Of a stretch of 64,000 nucleotides of DNA, positions 53,555-64,000 are shown piece after piece. Every line of letters starts with the position of its first letter. Position 1 is the first letter of the stretch. The DNA is taken from the NCBI RefSeq assembly GCF_963855985.1, contig NC_087096.1, forward strand, positions 6,696,001 through 6,760,000. The letters are read 5' to 3'. The stretch comes from Ostrinia nubilalis (Eukaryota; Arthropoda; Insecta; Lepidoptera; Crambidae). The notes beneath the pieces were generated by a model that was given only the letters and a program-made list of their open reading frames with translations, made no database searches and was not told where the DNA came from. The position numbers were made by a program, and so were the translations under genes.

Positions 53555-54859
53555 ATATTCAGGCCTGTGTTGTGACCCTAAAAAAGCATCAGATCTTCCC
53601 ATGTGAGTCGTAAGAGCCGACTAAGCAATCAAAATACTGGAGGGTGGGCTGCAGCATCTTTCCAGGTATTATACTACCATACTGGAACTGCCAACCAGCC
53701 TGCTAAGCATGGTGATAACGGCAAAATCCCTCCATAGAGAACAAATCCAAAACTTTCTGGCTCTAGCCGCCAACAGCCCCGTTATTCTAGACTCATCCAA
53801 AGACATCATACATGACCCTCAAACCCAGAAACCAACTCTAGTCCCGGGAGGGCGACCAACTGCCCCAGGTTGGTGTTAGGTTTATCTTCCATAAGTAAAA
53901 ATATTGGTCCAGGCAAGCCAAGTTTTCATGATGGTATCATACCTATCCTACACTCAGAATTACGCAACTAATTATTCGCTAAAGACCATGCGAACTGGAG
54001 ATTAAGTATGAAGATATTTCTAGATCTATACCAGCTACTCAACTAACACATTACATATTTGTGACAGGGTAATTTAACGGAAAACTATGCAAACCTAGCG
54101 ACAACGAGCTAAATGAAAGTAGTACAATTAAGAAACGGAGGACTAAATCCAGCCAGCCTCATGGAGAGAGAAGGCCTAGCAAAAGATACCAGAACTGTAA
54201 AAGCGTACTGAGCTGCAGCCTAATAGTACTGCAAAAATCAAAATGTAGTAATCATTTTTAGACGAACAGGCAATTTAATCACATGTGCATTCTCCGATCA
54301 CCACACAGCTTATGACCGCCATGACGCTTAGGTCATAAGCCAGCTCAGGATCGCGAATCCTCAGCAGTGAGGGACCGAGGAAGAAGAAGTGATCACCGAA
54401 ATAGAAGAATGCCGAATAAAAGATGCTCAAAAGATGTCGACTGATGAAGCCTAAGCCACGACCAGTGCCAATCCAGCTCCAAAACCCCACGAATTTTCAG
54501 CTTGAGTGGCAGAATAGATTGCAACCTACGAGACTAGGGAAATTTTAGCTGTTTCAGAACTATTCTCATCTATTTTTAAGATTCTGCTTAGTATCGATGT
54601 ATAAATAGCTATCCAAGTCCTCACGCTGATACAAAGTGTATTATAGAGACGATTTTTTGTAATAAATCGAAAGTATGTATTTGCGAGGACCAAATTGAAT
54701 ATACCAACATGAATAACGAGGATAGCAGAACCATTTTGGTAAATGCCTAAGCTGCTAGGAGAGATTAAGAAGCACTGCTAGTAATTAGGCTGAAGATCGA
54801 GATTATTACGACACTTTAGCGAAGATATCCTAGACTTTAGCTTGAGCGAGATTAGAATG
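53555..54859 (+). pseudogene. Probable 5' part of a decayed retroelement
   Basis: Sequence such as CCATGTGAGTCGTAAGAGCC and CCAACAGCCCCGTTATTCTAG resembles untranslated or 5' sequence of moth non-LTR elements and leads without obvious break into the reverse transcriptase remnant downstream. All frames are broken. The assignment is tentative. Confidence 0.4.
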
Positions 54860-55600
54860 CCCTATTAAAAACAACAAGGTATGTACCAGGAGATAATGAA
54901 ATCACAACTGAGCTTATGAAATCAGATGGAATGCTAGTACTAAAGTTCCCTTAAATACCACCATGTTTATTGGCCGATAAACCAAAAAATAAGACATGGT
55001 GGTGGTGGTGGAGACTGGAATGGAATGGACGTTGGAGATGGTCCAGAGTCAGGTGAGGCCTCCTGCTTCGGGCTTTACCGCTTTTTCCTGAAATATGACA
55101 CTCTCGCTATCCAACATCCAGTCTCCCAGACAACCTCATTTTCGAAAAGACGTTCGTAATACTACGTACATATTTAATTCTGCGTCAAATTATGCAGAAG
55201 ACTGAGGACTATAATCAGTCATTATTATTGGCCTTTTTGTACCTTCTTTGATTCGGTCAAGACCTGAGCTGTGCTACAGTCTCTTTAATGGCGTCAAATT
55301 GACTGTCGATACATGCAACTTTTGAAGTATTTGTATGAAAACTTCATCTTATCAGCCCTCCCCCAAGATCAGAACTCGAAACTTATCTGATTGCTGCGAG
55401 GGTTCAGAGTTGGAGACACAATAATCTCTTAAAGTCTTCACTACCTCCCACTTAGAGGTTTTCAAGCTTCAGAGCTAGACCGAGCTCAATATCAAGATAC
55501 GGCGAGTACATCACACAACTTCGATTAACTGACGACATTGTAGTTATGACTGAGACCTTAGTAGACCTAGGTACAATGCTCCAGAGCCAATAAGACCAAT
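54860..55600 (+). pseudogene. Decayed RTE-like reverse transcriptase
   Basis: At 54872-54960 NNKV, then (one frame over) PGDNEITTELMKSDG, matches the start of the reverse transcriptase domain. At 55390-55460 broken pieces resemble RGVRQGD...FT. At 55504-55590 the frame reads GEYITQLRLTDDIVVMTETL then VDLGTMLQSQ, the catalytic box and following helix, with F-A changed to L-T but both Asp kept. Many stops and frameshifts separate these pieces. It is older than the RTE-like copy at 43665-46870. Confidence 0.7.
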
Positions 55601-56405
55601 TCTTGCAATAGATTCGCCACCGGAGCCACCGAAATTGCGCCACCGGAATTAAAAAACTGTTACAAAATTCAAATTATAAAGAAAACTATAAATCTGATCA
55701 ATAATTTCTGTATGCAGATACAACAAAACACCAAACTTTAATCATGTTAAAGAATCGTTTAGCATCTAAGTAAGTAGCTTTCACTCATATACTTGTCATC
55801 GAAATTGAAAAATTTTGTATTCCTGTGCCGCTGATACAAATATTTACGGGTCTGCTGGAAAAACAATACCACAAGTCGCAAGTCTTTATAGCCCGATCAG
55901 GAGGACACAGCTGATTGATGCAGGGAAGAAGAATTCTACGTCTCTCAAAGCTTCTTTGGAGAAGTAAGAGAGTGTCGAAATTGAGCCACTGTAATTGCTT
56001 TTTTTCGTGGGACAGTTTTGAAAGGCTATTTAAAACACTTAAATTATGAAATATCACATTTTTTTCATATCATTTGGAAGTCTTATTTAATGTATTTTAT
56101 AGCTATACTATTCTTAAATTACTAGAATCCCCGAGAAAGAAGGAATAACACAATTTATGAATAGAAATAGAGTTAGGACGCGCCACCGCTATTAGATTTT
56201 GGGTCTTTGAAATTTTTTTTAGCACATAAAATAACTACCTATTGTCCTGAAGACTTTGCTATCGTGTAAAACGCTTTTTAAACTATATACAGAAAAAAAA
56301 TCATCGCTCTAGTTACATTTCTCCCATCGATTCTCAGCTCCGCCGCGTAAAAAACGTGCTTGGGATATTCACCCACGTCCACGTGATTTTCATTTTATTA
56401 TAACA

Positions 56406-56562
56406 TAGCGGCCACCCGCGACTTCTTACGCGTGGTTCCCGTTTTGCCTACGTCATAACATCTACCTGCATGCCAAATTTCAGCCCGATCCGTCCAGTGG
56501 TTTGCACTGTGCGGTGCGGGTAATAGATCACTATGTCAGTCAGTCAGTCAGTCACCTTTGAG
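56406..56562 (-). mobile_element. Diverged relative of the CTAGCGGCCGCCCGCGAC family
   Basis: The plus strand reads AGCGGCCACCCGCGACTTCT, TACGCGTGGTTCCCGTTTTG and ATGCCAAATTTCAGCCCGAT, then GTCAGTCAGTCAGTCAGTCA. It shares its start with 42991 and 48406 but has a different 3' body. Ends are not exact. Confidence 0.6.
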
Positions 56563-58769
56563 TTATACAATATACCTATTTAGAAGATTATATTAAAGTC
56601 AGTTCCATAGATAACGCTGGTCCTATGAAGAATTATTAAAAGGCTCGGCTTATGTTGTGAGATCCCGTTACGGATAGTTATAGCATTAATCCACCAAAGC
56701 ACTTCTGTAGACCCAACTCTGCGCCACTGTTCCAGCACAATAAGTGTAATCATTCCCAAAACAGGGTGTGGGAGGGTGGGAAGTGGGAAGGGGTGTGTAT
56801 TAGCCAGCTTTATGTTGACGATGTGTTGTTGGGGAAGCCGAAAATCTTCGGAGCCTAATTTGTTATGCATTATCAGGAACCAAGTTCAGTGTTGAGAAAT
56901 TAAAGCCTTTGTGACGAATTCTATGGCTTTTGTGGTATTTCAGTACCTGCTTAAAAGTCCAAAAGAGATAATATTATTTTATGTGCTAAAGTAGAAAGTA
57001 GGTCTTAAGTACATACGTCTTTACGTTAAACTGTATCTTAAGTTTTATTTACTATACATTTTTTATAAGTAAGGTAGCTTCAAAACAAAAATATTTCAAG
57101 CCATGAGGTCTTTCTTATTTAAAAAAAATATGTTTCTATCTTTCTGACGTAAGTAGGTATTCTTTGTATTCCAAGTCTATATTCTTGGAATAAAGTTTTA
57201 AAGAAAAACAAAGCGTGATCGAAAACCACGCCAGCCCAGTTGCAGACTATCTAATGAATAATAACAAGTTAAATATTCAAAATGAATTAAGAAATAGTTG
57301 TATTTCTAATTTATTTATAACTTAAAGCAATGAATAAACTAATAATCACAACACTTAAAAACATGCACTCCGTTTATTGAGCGAAAAATGCCGAAATGGC
57401 CGAACCACGGCGGAGTCAACAAACCTGTAATATAAAGACAACACGTAATCCATTTGACAGAGTGTTTGTATATGCGAGGTAAAAAACCGTAACGTATACT
57501 AATAGGGTTACCAGATAACATAGGAAACGTTTTGCTGTGCTGTGATGGAACCCCGGGGAATAATCGCTTTGGGCGTGAGTTGACTTATTTTTGCGGTGGA
57601 AGAAAAAATATAAATAGAATTATCATGCTTTCTTTTGCACACCACACGTTTCTCGTAATTCAATAAATACAGAGAGCAACGTAGGTGGCTTTCTAAGAAG
57701 TAATCGAGATAAAATTTTATTGATTCTCACGAAAATACTCATGTTCAGACTCGATTATGATGATAATGTTTTTCCCCTTATACGCAATTTCAAGTATGTT
57801 TAATGTTAATATTTTCATAACTTTAACGAAGGTTTAATACCTATGTCTCACCGAAATCAGTGTGTGACGACTATTAAGATGCAGTGACTATTACGCAGAA
57901 ATAGCTGGCAGATCAAAGAACAATGTCAGATGACGTAAAATGGGTCCATGTCCAGTAGACATAGTGGACTATCACGGGCTCATGATAAGTGAGACTTGTG
58001 GTCTAAACTGAATAAATGTTTTTGATTTTATTTGTACAATAAATTGGCCCAAGATGATGTACAGCAAATCACAAGTAAAAAATGTACATGTCCCATTAAA
58101 TCCTCCGTTAAACACAACGTGTGGAGTCCCTATTAAGGCCAAATGTTTGCACGGGAGTTGTTCGTTTGGGCACTCCATCGGGCTTGATTATAAATGGCTG
58201 TATTCTCATCACTTATGGTTAAGGTGGTTTATATTCTTTGCGAACGTTGCCATGGTTTCGCTGAACGCTCGTAACTTTGGTAGGTAGGTATGTTAACCTT
58301 TGAATTTGATATTACACATTTTGATACTGAAAAAATTCTTGATAAATGATAGAAACAGATTTCAGTGTAGTATTCCATTTTCTTTCAATATATGTGGTGT
58401 GCAAAAATTGCATCTGTCTAGTTATAAAATATTAAAAATCAACTTGAAATGAAGAAATCCTCAAACTTGAATATCAAATTTGGGACATTTTAGATACAAA
58501 AATGTTTGTAATGACATGACTTTTATCTGATCGTGAAGTATGTAATGCCAAATTGGGTCACCCAATTTTTTGAACGAATAATTTAAGAAATGATAACACG
58601 ATGTTGAACTTTATTATGATAATGCTAATGATTAACATTTATTCTTTAGAATTTACTCAGTATGCTTCTCTATAAAACTCCAGGAACCCAACTGCCAGTT
58701 TCTTTCACTACTTTTGCGTACTATTGTTAAAGTTTCACTATTGTACCACAAATTACGAGGACTAAGAAG
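56563..58769. other. AT-rich DNA, no gene recognised
   Basis: No supportable frame. A Pro-rich 96-codon minus frame at 56580-56870 and small frames at 57339-58287 match nothing known. Confidence 0.5.
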
Positions 58770-58775
58770 TAATAA

Positions 58776-58817
58776 CATTTATTTATTTTATTTTATTTAT
58801 TTATTTATTTCCACACA
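58776..58817. repeat. (TTTAT)n simple repeat, possible retroposon tail
   Basis: An imperfect TTTATTTATT run followed by CCACACACATTAACACT. It resembles the A/T-rich tail of a minus-strand retroposon whose body would extend to about 59000; nothing coding is visible. Confidence 0.6.
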
Positions 58818-61800
58818 CATTAACACTATCTTTACAGGTACTTAAAACCTAATGCGATAGCATAACTTAATCTAGGTAGGCTTAATAATAACTTAAAAAC
58901 TAACCATACAGTATCTATTTACATTTTATAACTAATAATACCCAAAGCCGTCCTTGTGAATTCACTCAGAGAACACGCAAACACATAAATTAAAGCAGAA
59001 GAATAAGTGGAATAATACATAAACCATAATCTACTGTTAAATAGAAATATTGCTGTACCTTTAGCAGCCACTTTTAGTAGGGTTTAGGATTTATGCCTCG
59101 CGTACAAAAATTACATAGCGCAAGTCTTTCAGTTTTCTTTTGAAGTAACGTTAAAATACGAACATAATACTTCTCTCTTAGAACCACCCAATTACGAAGC
59201 CTTAATAAACTGAGCATTGACGTATTATTTTGGACTTAGTAGCTGAAAAGTACTCATACTCGTAGATATAAAAATCTACCTACAAATTATATTATAATTA
59301 ATATTAAATAATATAATAATTATTTTATAATTTTCTCTTTAGGCTAATAATTTATGACTCCAAAGAACAAACAATACCCAAAAAAATATCTAACGATGAA
59401 AAGCTTAAATTTTCTTCTTCAGGTGCGTACGGATTGCGCGTACCCTGGTACGCGTACTCAGTTTTCGCGTATACGGAACGCCTAGTCCATACATACATGG
59501 ACTTAGCGTTCCAGTTTATAAATTCATCTCTATTGCATTTATTCATCCCTGTAATTTAAATGAATAAAGAAGCGTTCACTGCAATTACTCGTAATTATTA
59601 AACGCTTTGATTGCTTGCATAAGTCTTTTCAGATCGCCTCGACTTACAGAGCTAGAGGTATTTCCAATTTAATTTTCCTCTCTGAAATCCATAGCCTTAT
59701 CAAATAAAACTATCACGGTCCGCCTCAGTTACCCTTTTATATTTAATGAACAGGTAGAAAGCTATTGACATAGCAGATTCAGCGGTGTTACAAAAGTTCA
59801 CGTAGTTAAAAATGTTTTGAATTTCGCTGAAATATTTTGAATTTGGGAACTGGAGCTGTATAGCTTTGTGTCTGGACAGAGGCATATTTCGAGTATATTA
59901 TGCTGGCGGGCTTATTCTGTGATTTCGTATAAAGATCCACTATCTCACACCGAATGGGCGAGCAGATTTTCTAGATAGTAAAATATAATTCATGACACAA
60001 TACATAATGAATTATGGAAAACTAGCCATTTCCCACGACTAAGAACGCGTAGAGCCGTGTTTTGTGCAAACTGTAATCCCTGGCTTTCCCCTTTTGGAAG
60101 GGGATTCCCTTAAATACTATGACACGTGCCTTATATTTCGAAGTCAAAATATGTACTCAAGTATCTTTCTGAAATTTTATACAAATTTTAAGTACTTTTT
60201 TCCTTCTTCAGAGCCCCATAAAGAAAGAAAGTCTTACTTTTAAAACGTTGTAGGTATTTCCATACGAACTTTTTAAGCTCTTCCTTTTTCCAGCTTACAA
60301 CACAAGATAAACCAAGTGACGAATTTTACTTTTCTAGTTTTTATAGACCAAAAAGCAAATAAAGTATTTCACGCAATAAAAGCTCTGCAACTTTAATGTA
60401 AAGTTTTTGTGAGTACACATTATGGAATAATCATACTAGAGCTTTAAGCTTTCAGAGTAGCTTTTATAATCATATAATCTAGAAAAGCCTACCTAGAAAG
60501 CTCTCATTCAAAATTAAAATAACTTGCGAAGTCTTATTATTTTGATAACCATTTATTATTTTGACATAATAATCTCATTACCTACCTCATTTTTAATGCA
60601 TGACTAAATATACTTAGAATGTAAATAATTAACCTCAGAATGGTTAGTGTCGGGCAGGCGTTAATTTTAATCACAGTTTATTTAATTAACCGCTTTGCAC
60701 ACGCTTTAGTGTAAACTGCAAAACAAAATTAAACTATGTCAAAAAGCAAAATTTTAATTGGTATGGCAAATGACGTTTACAAATTTAATTCTGAAAATGA
60801 GTTATAATTACGATTGTTAATGATAGTTTTTCCGATTTAGATTAACGTCTGTAATTTGCGTTTGGAAATATTATAATCAGATTTTTTAACAAAGCCATTT
60901 TTCCAGGAATTAATTTTACATACCACAATTAGCTCGTATTATATTTTCTCTCTATTGTTTTATAGAACACTAGGAAATCTGATGAGATTTAATTTCTAAT
61001 TGCCTTTGGAAGTTATAAACATCAGTATTACCACAATAACTTCGGTCTGAAGTTCAAAAGTTTCTGCAGTCTTTTACAGTTTTGGTTAAGTAAGTAATCT
61101 TTTTATCGACAGTAAATATTTCGAAATATTTTGAACCAGCAGTTTGCATTCTTTTTAACCGACGAAAAAACGAAGGAGGTTCTCAAGTCGATTTGTATTA
61201 CATACTTTTAGACAGTCCTAAAATGATATACTGGGTGATTATTGGATTAAATTTGTATTTGTGTATGTTTCTGCAACTCTTAAGATCTTCTATAACACGA
61301 AAATAATTACAATGTAAAATTATTTCAAAGTTCATAAATGTTTACGTGATACATCTCACGTCACTTAGCAATCGATGTAGTTACAAGAGATAATAATCTT
61401 ATAATAATGATTTAATAATATACAGTAGTTATCGATTCTAATTAGTCCCGTGATTTCGTATTACGGCTTTAATTGGTTCACAATTAACGCCCTCACGCTC
61501 CTGCTAAATGAATTAATTTGACGGGGATTTACTCAGTTCGTATGTGCGAATCTCACTTGTGTTGATATTCAAACACCTTTTTGGTAAATGAAGACAAATT
61601 TTATTGTATTAGGTACTAAGGTTTTTCAATCAATTAATCAATTCGAGTTTTTTTTTTGTATCTTCGTAATAGAAACTTGATAATAAAAAAACTTCGCGTT
61701 ACCTTTTTCACTTACAAACTTTTTTTGCAAAATAAGAGCTATGTAACCTTAAAAGATGCTAAAATCCATTGCTTGATGTGTCTATTTATCCATAGAAATA

Positions 61801-62039
61801 AAATGTGTGACGCTCACAACAAGACTTTTCCACAACAAAATCGTTACAAGGTGTACTGTTTTAATGTACTTATATAGGTAAAACTAAATCAAATAAATTA
61901 CTACAATCTCAATACTCAATAAGTTTATTGCTTCCTTAATAACATCTCTTCAGCATCTATTGATGTTACGTAAATATCCTCGAGCGGGTACTGTTTGAAT
62001 GGTTCTTTGAAAACATCAAGCTCTTTTACAAAAGTGTCA
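58818..62039. other. AT-rich DNA, no gene recognised
   Basis: Apart from the palindromes at 59438-59512 I see nothing supportable. GACGAAAAAACGAAGGAGGTTC at 61150 resembles a fragment of a common moth repeat. Confidence 0.5.
59438..59512. repeat. Two adjacent perfect or near-perfect hairpins
   Basis: GCGTACC CT GGTACGC at 59438-59453 is a perfect short palindrome. GGAACGCCTAGTCCAT (59475-59490), loop ACATAC, ATGGACTTAGCGTTCC (59497-59512) has 15 of 16 pairs. Between them are further GCGTA words. The stem is too short for a usual microRNA precursor. Confidence 0.75.
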
Positions 62040-62041
62040 TA

Positions 62042-62559
62042 TACTCAACATCAAATAAACCGCACCTTCCGCGACGCGAACTTTAACGATTTTCTTCTGA
62101 CACAATCGTGGTGCCCCAACAATGTTGGTGTTATTTGAAAGCCCAATAAATATCCTTAAAGAAAAACACATTTAATTTCTTTATAAATGATTAACATATA
62201 CCATAAATGTGACTTGAAAAAATACCTCACTTTGGGCCCACCTATGGGATCAATTAGACCAATTTTTATAGTTATAAAACCAAATAATGATCTCACGTGT
62301 CCTCTTTAACAGATTGATAGCGATTAATCCCAACTTAACAGTTTTATAGCCATAAAAGTTGGCTTTAGCGTAACTACCTATTTTTTGAAGAAGTGACTCT
62401 GGATCCGTCCTTAGACACATTTTTGGGGTAAAAACCTTTCATTTAATGAAATGAAGGTTAGAACTAGGCTTTTAAATGGTGCCAATATTGGTGAGAAGTG
62501 GGGATGCATACGTTTGAAAATGCTTGTCGCGGGAGGTGCGATTTATTTGATGTCGAGTG
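62042..62559. mobile_element. Non-autonomous DNA element, 35 bp inverted ends, TA duplication
   Basis: The left end TACTCAACATCAAATAAACC and CGCACCTTCCGCGAC matches the reversed right end CACTCGACATCAAATAAATC and CGCACCTCCCGCGAC. TA lies at 62040-62041 and 62560-62561, as for Tc1/mariner-type insertion. The 518 bp interior is AT-rich without a transposase. Confidence 0.85.
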
Positions 62560-62561
62560 TA

Positions 62562-63442
62562 TTTATTTGAAATTTATTACGATATTCTTTTTTATTAAAG
62601 TCGGCCTGTCTAGGCTGGTTACAATGTTGCCCGAAAATAAGATTTATAAAATACTTTAATGTAGGCGACACCCAGTCCCTGTGTGAATCACCTTCACGCT
62701 CTGCTTCGCACTCCGCCTACTCACATATCTTTATACATGTATTTACAACGCTAGACCAGTGGTTACAATGTTAGAATTTCATGATTCGGATTTTTAGTGA
62801 AATTCTCTTCTGAGTTTCTATTCCATTTGGGATTAAATTCTATGAACTGTCATTAATGAGCTTGAATTTACTACTTGGGTGAATTTTGAAAACTAAAAGA
62901 GTTATTTTTCTTTTCTTATAATCTAAGCAATGAATTTAGGCGATCCCTATGTTTAGTGAAAAGGTATAAGGTTTAGGGTATTGCTAGGTTAGTGCTAATT
63001 TAGTCAGCATGATATAAATAAATTAATTATGATTTCAAGTTTTAGAAGGCGCGTTGAAACCTATTAAATGACAAGCCTGTGAACAAAGCTCTAGGTGGTT
63101 TCTAAAATCTGAACTTATCATTATGACCTCAGTTACTGCAAACTACGTGAAAAATACCATATTTTCACAATACCCTCTCTGCTCCGTAACTACATCGAAT
63201 TCGCTTGACTGATAAGGCGCTATAAGGGCGTCCCAAACAAATAGAGTCTCTTAGCTTGCCGACCGCGCTCGCCACGCGTGGGCTACTATTGACCCACGCT
63301 GTGTGCTCAGAAACCGGAAAACCTCTTAGTGGGTCCGCACTAACAAACGTGGACCGCTAATAGTAACACTTGAATGTGTACTTCATTTTAAAGTCATCAT
63401 TGACTGGGTTTTAATAAGGATTATAAGTCCACAAGCCTGTAA
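62562..63442. other. No gene recognised
   Basis: GGTTACAATGTT occurs at about 62618 and 62761. 63180-63360 is GC-richer, without a recognisable frame. Confidence 0.5.
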
Positions 63443-63444
63443 TG

Positions 63445-63652
63445 AGGGCTATCGTTTTTATACTTCAAAGTTGGCACCCCGGCGATTGACAGGACCTTAC
63501 TCTACAGTGGTGCCATCTTGATGAGTGCAAATGCGAAAGTCCTCCTACCACTTTAGCACTCACCAGTTGGTGCCACTGTCTTCGCTACTAGCCAGTGACA
63601 GGACCTTACTCTACAGTGGCGCAAACTGGTGAGCGCTAAAACGATAGCCCTC
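63445..63652. mobile_element. MITE with GAGGGCTATCGTTTT ends
   Basis: GAGGGCTATCGTTTT at 63445 is inverted at 63652 (AAAACGATAGCCCTC). AT flanks both sides. The interior contains the direct repeat GACAGGACCTTACTCTACAG (about 63490 and 63597) and the inverted ACTCACCAGTTGG / CAAACTGGTGAGCGC words. There is no coding content. A family common in moths, by recognition. Confidence 0.75.
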
Positions 63653-63749
63653 ATTGTAGCGTTTGCTCTGTCACAGAAATTCTTTGTCGCGATCATGTCC
63701 CAATCAAAAAATGGTTATAACACAGGCGTAAAAATGAGTTAACGCGGTT

Positions 63750-63787
63750 ACAAAATTTATGAGGGTGAAGCCGCGGACTCTTGCTAG
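63750..63787 (+). mobile_element. Helitron-like 3' end
   Basis: GGTGAAGCCGCGGACTCTTG then CTAG followed by T is the 3' terminus of the ATATTATAAATGCGAAAG family (compare 27190 and 38506). The rest of the element is not recognisable upstream. Confidence 0.55.
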
Positions 63788-63791
63788 TAAA

Positions 63792-63935
63792 TAAATAAAT
63801 ATTCTTGGACATTATACACTGCGCCATTCAGTCCCAAATTAAGCAAAGCTTGTACTATGGGTACCAGACGACATAAATAAAGATACTTGTATACTTTTTA
63901 AGTGAAATACGTATGAACGTAGAAAACACACAGTC
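63792..63935 (-). mobile_element. SINE tail, second copy
   Basis: TTCTTGGACATTATACACTG, CAGTCCCAAATTAAGCAAAG and TACTATGGGTACCAGACGAC match the 3' body of the SINE at 52965-53191. The tRNA-like head is missing, so this copy is 5'-truncated. It begins directly after the Helitron-like end. Confidence 0.7.
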
Positions 63936-64000
63936 AATAAATATTTATAACATATTTCCAAATATACTTTGACGCTTCTCAACTATCAAAGTAATAAGAC

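Larger units (their letters stand above)
53247..55996. mobile_element. Repeat-studded element with GCCACCG(G/A)AATT words on both sides of an RTE remnant
   Basis: The word appears inverted at 53247-53258 (AATTCCGGTGGC) and forward at 53393, 53413, 53434 (one change), 55615, 55625, 55639 and, degenerate, near 55984. The retroelement remnant lies between the two clusters, so it probably inserted into an older element with clustered subterminal repeats. I cannot define the outer ends or a target duplication. Confidence 0.45.

Noticed and set aside
54275..54490. 71-codon minus frame rich in Phe
   Set aside because: Antisense to decayed retroelement sequence.
59475..59512. microRNA precursor
   Set aside because: The 16 bp stem does not extend with the flanks, too short for normal processing.

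Overview
The window looks like a stretch of an AT-rich insect genome, almost certainly a moth or butterfly. This rests on recognition, not a search: several repeat families carry words I associate with Lepidoptera, such as retroelement tails ending in (GAT)n, a tRNA-headed SINE, and families beginning CTAGCTGACCCGGCGAAC or CTAGCGGCCGCCCGCGAC. I found no host protein-coding gene, tRNA, rRNA or CRISPR array. The DNA reads as intergenic or intronic sequence filled with transposable elements of many ages.

Layout. 1-1239: nothing recognised. 1251-6857: a complete Jockey-type non-LTR retrotransposon on the minus strand, with two open reading frames, a poly(A) tail and an 11-12 bp target duplication. 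6869-13142: AT-rich DNA with a LINE tail, a 1.1 kb inverted-repeat DNA element, a 320 bp foldback hairpin and a 399 bp block bounded by a duplicated motif. 14501-20162: a LINE C-terminal remnant, a 2.65 kb element with 23 bp inverted ends, and a 955 bp piggyBac-type MITE with TTAA duplications. 22813-24286: a hAT-like element with an 8 bp duplication. 25777-27614: Helitron-like elements. 29423-30665: a tandem array of roughly 260 bp units. 36496-38035: an internally deleted piggyBac element with a mariner-type MITE inside its transposase. 38093-42790: Helitron-like copies, a foldback MITE, a long interspersed repeat and LINE tails. 42991-48252: a four-layer nest, with a CR1-like LINE inside an RTE-like LINE, inside a DNA element of unknown type, inside a Helitron-like tandem-repeat element. 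51130-56562: a decayed HTH transposase, a SINE, and an RTE remnant inside a second repeat-studded element. 59438-63935: palindromes, two more inverted-repeat elements, a Helitron-like 3' end and a SINE tail.

The only apparently intact machinery is the Jockey element. Its ORF1 stop and ORF2 start overlap as TAATG, the arrangement known to couple translation in the silkworm element SART1. The most unusual item is the DNA element at 43265-47757: its AACT duplication is precise, but I cannot assign it to a superfamily, and it carries many copies of a GTCGGGGTAATCA word. Gene-free stretches with no recognisable content are listed as such.
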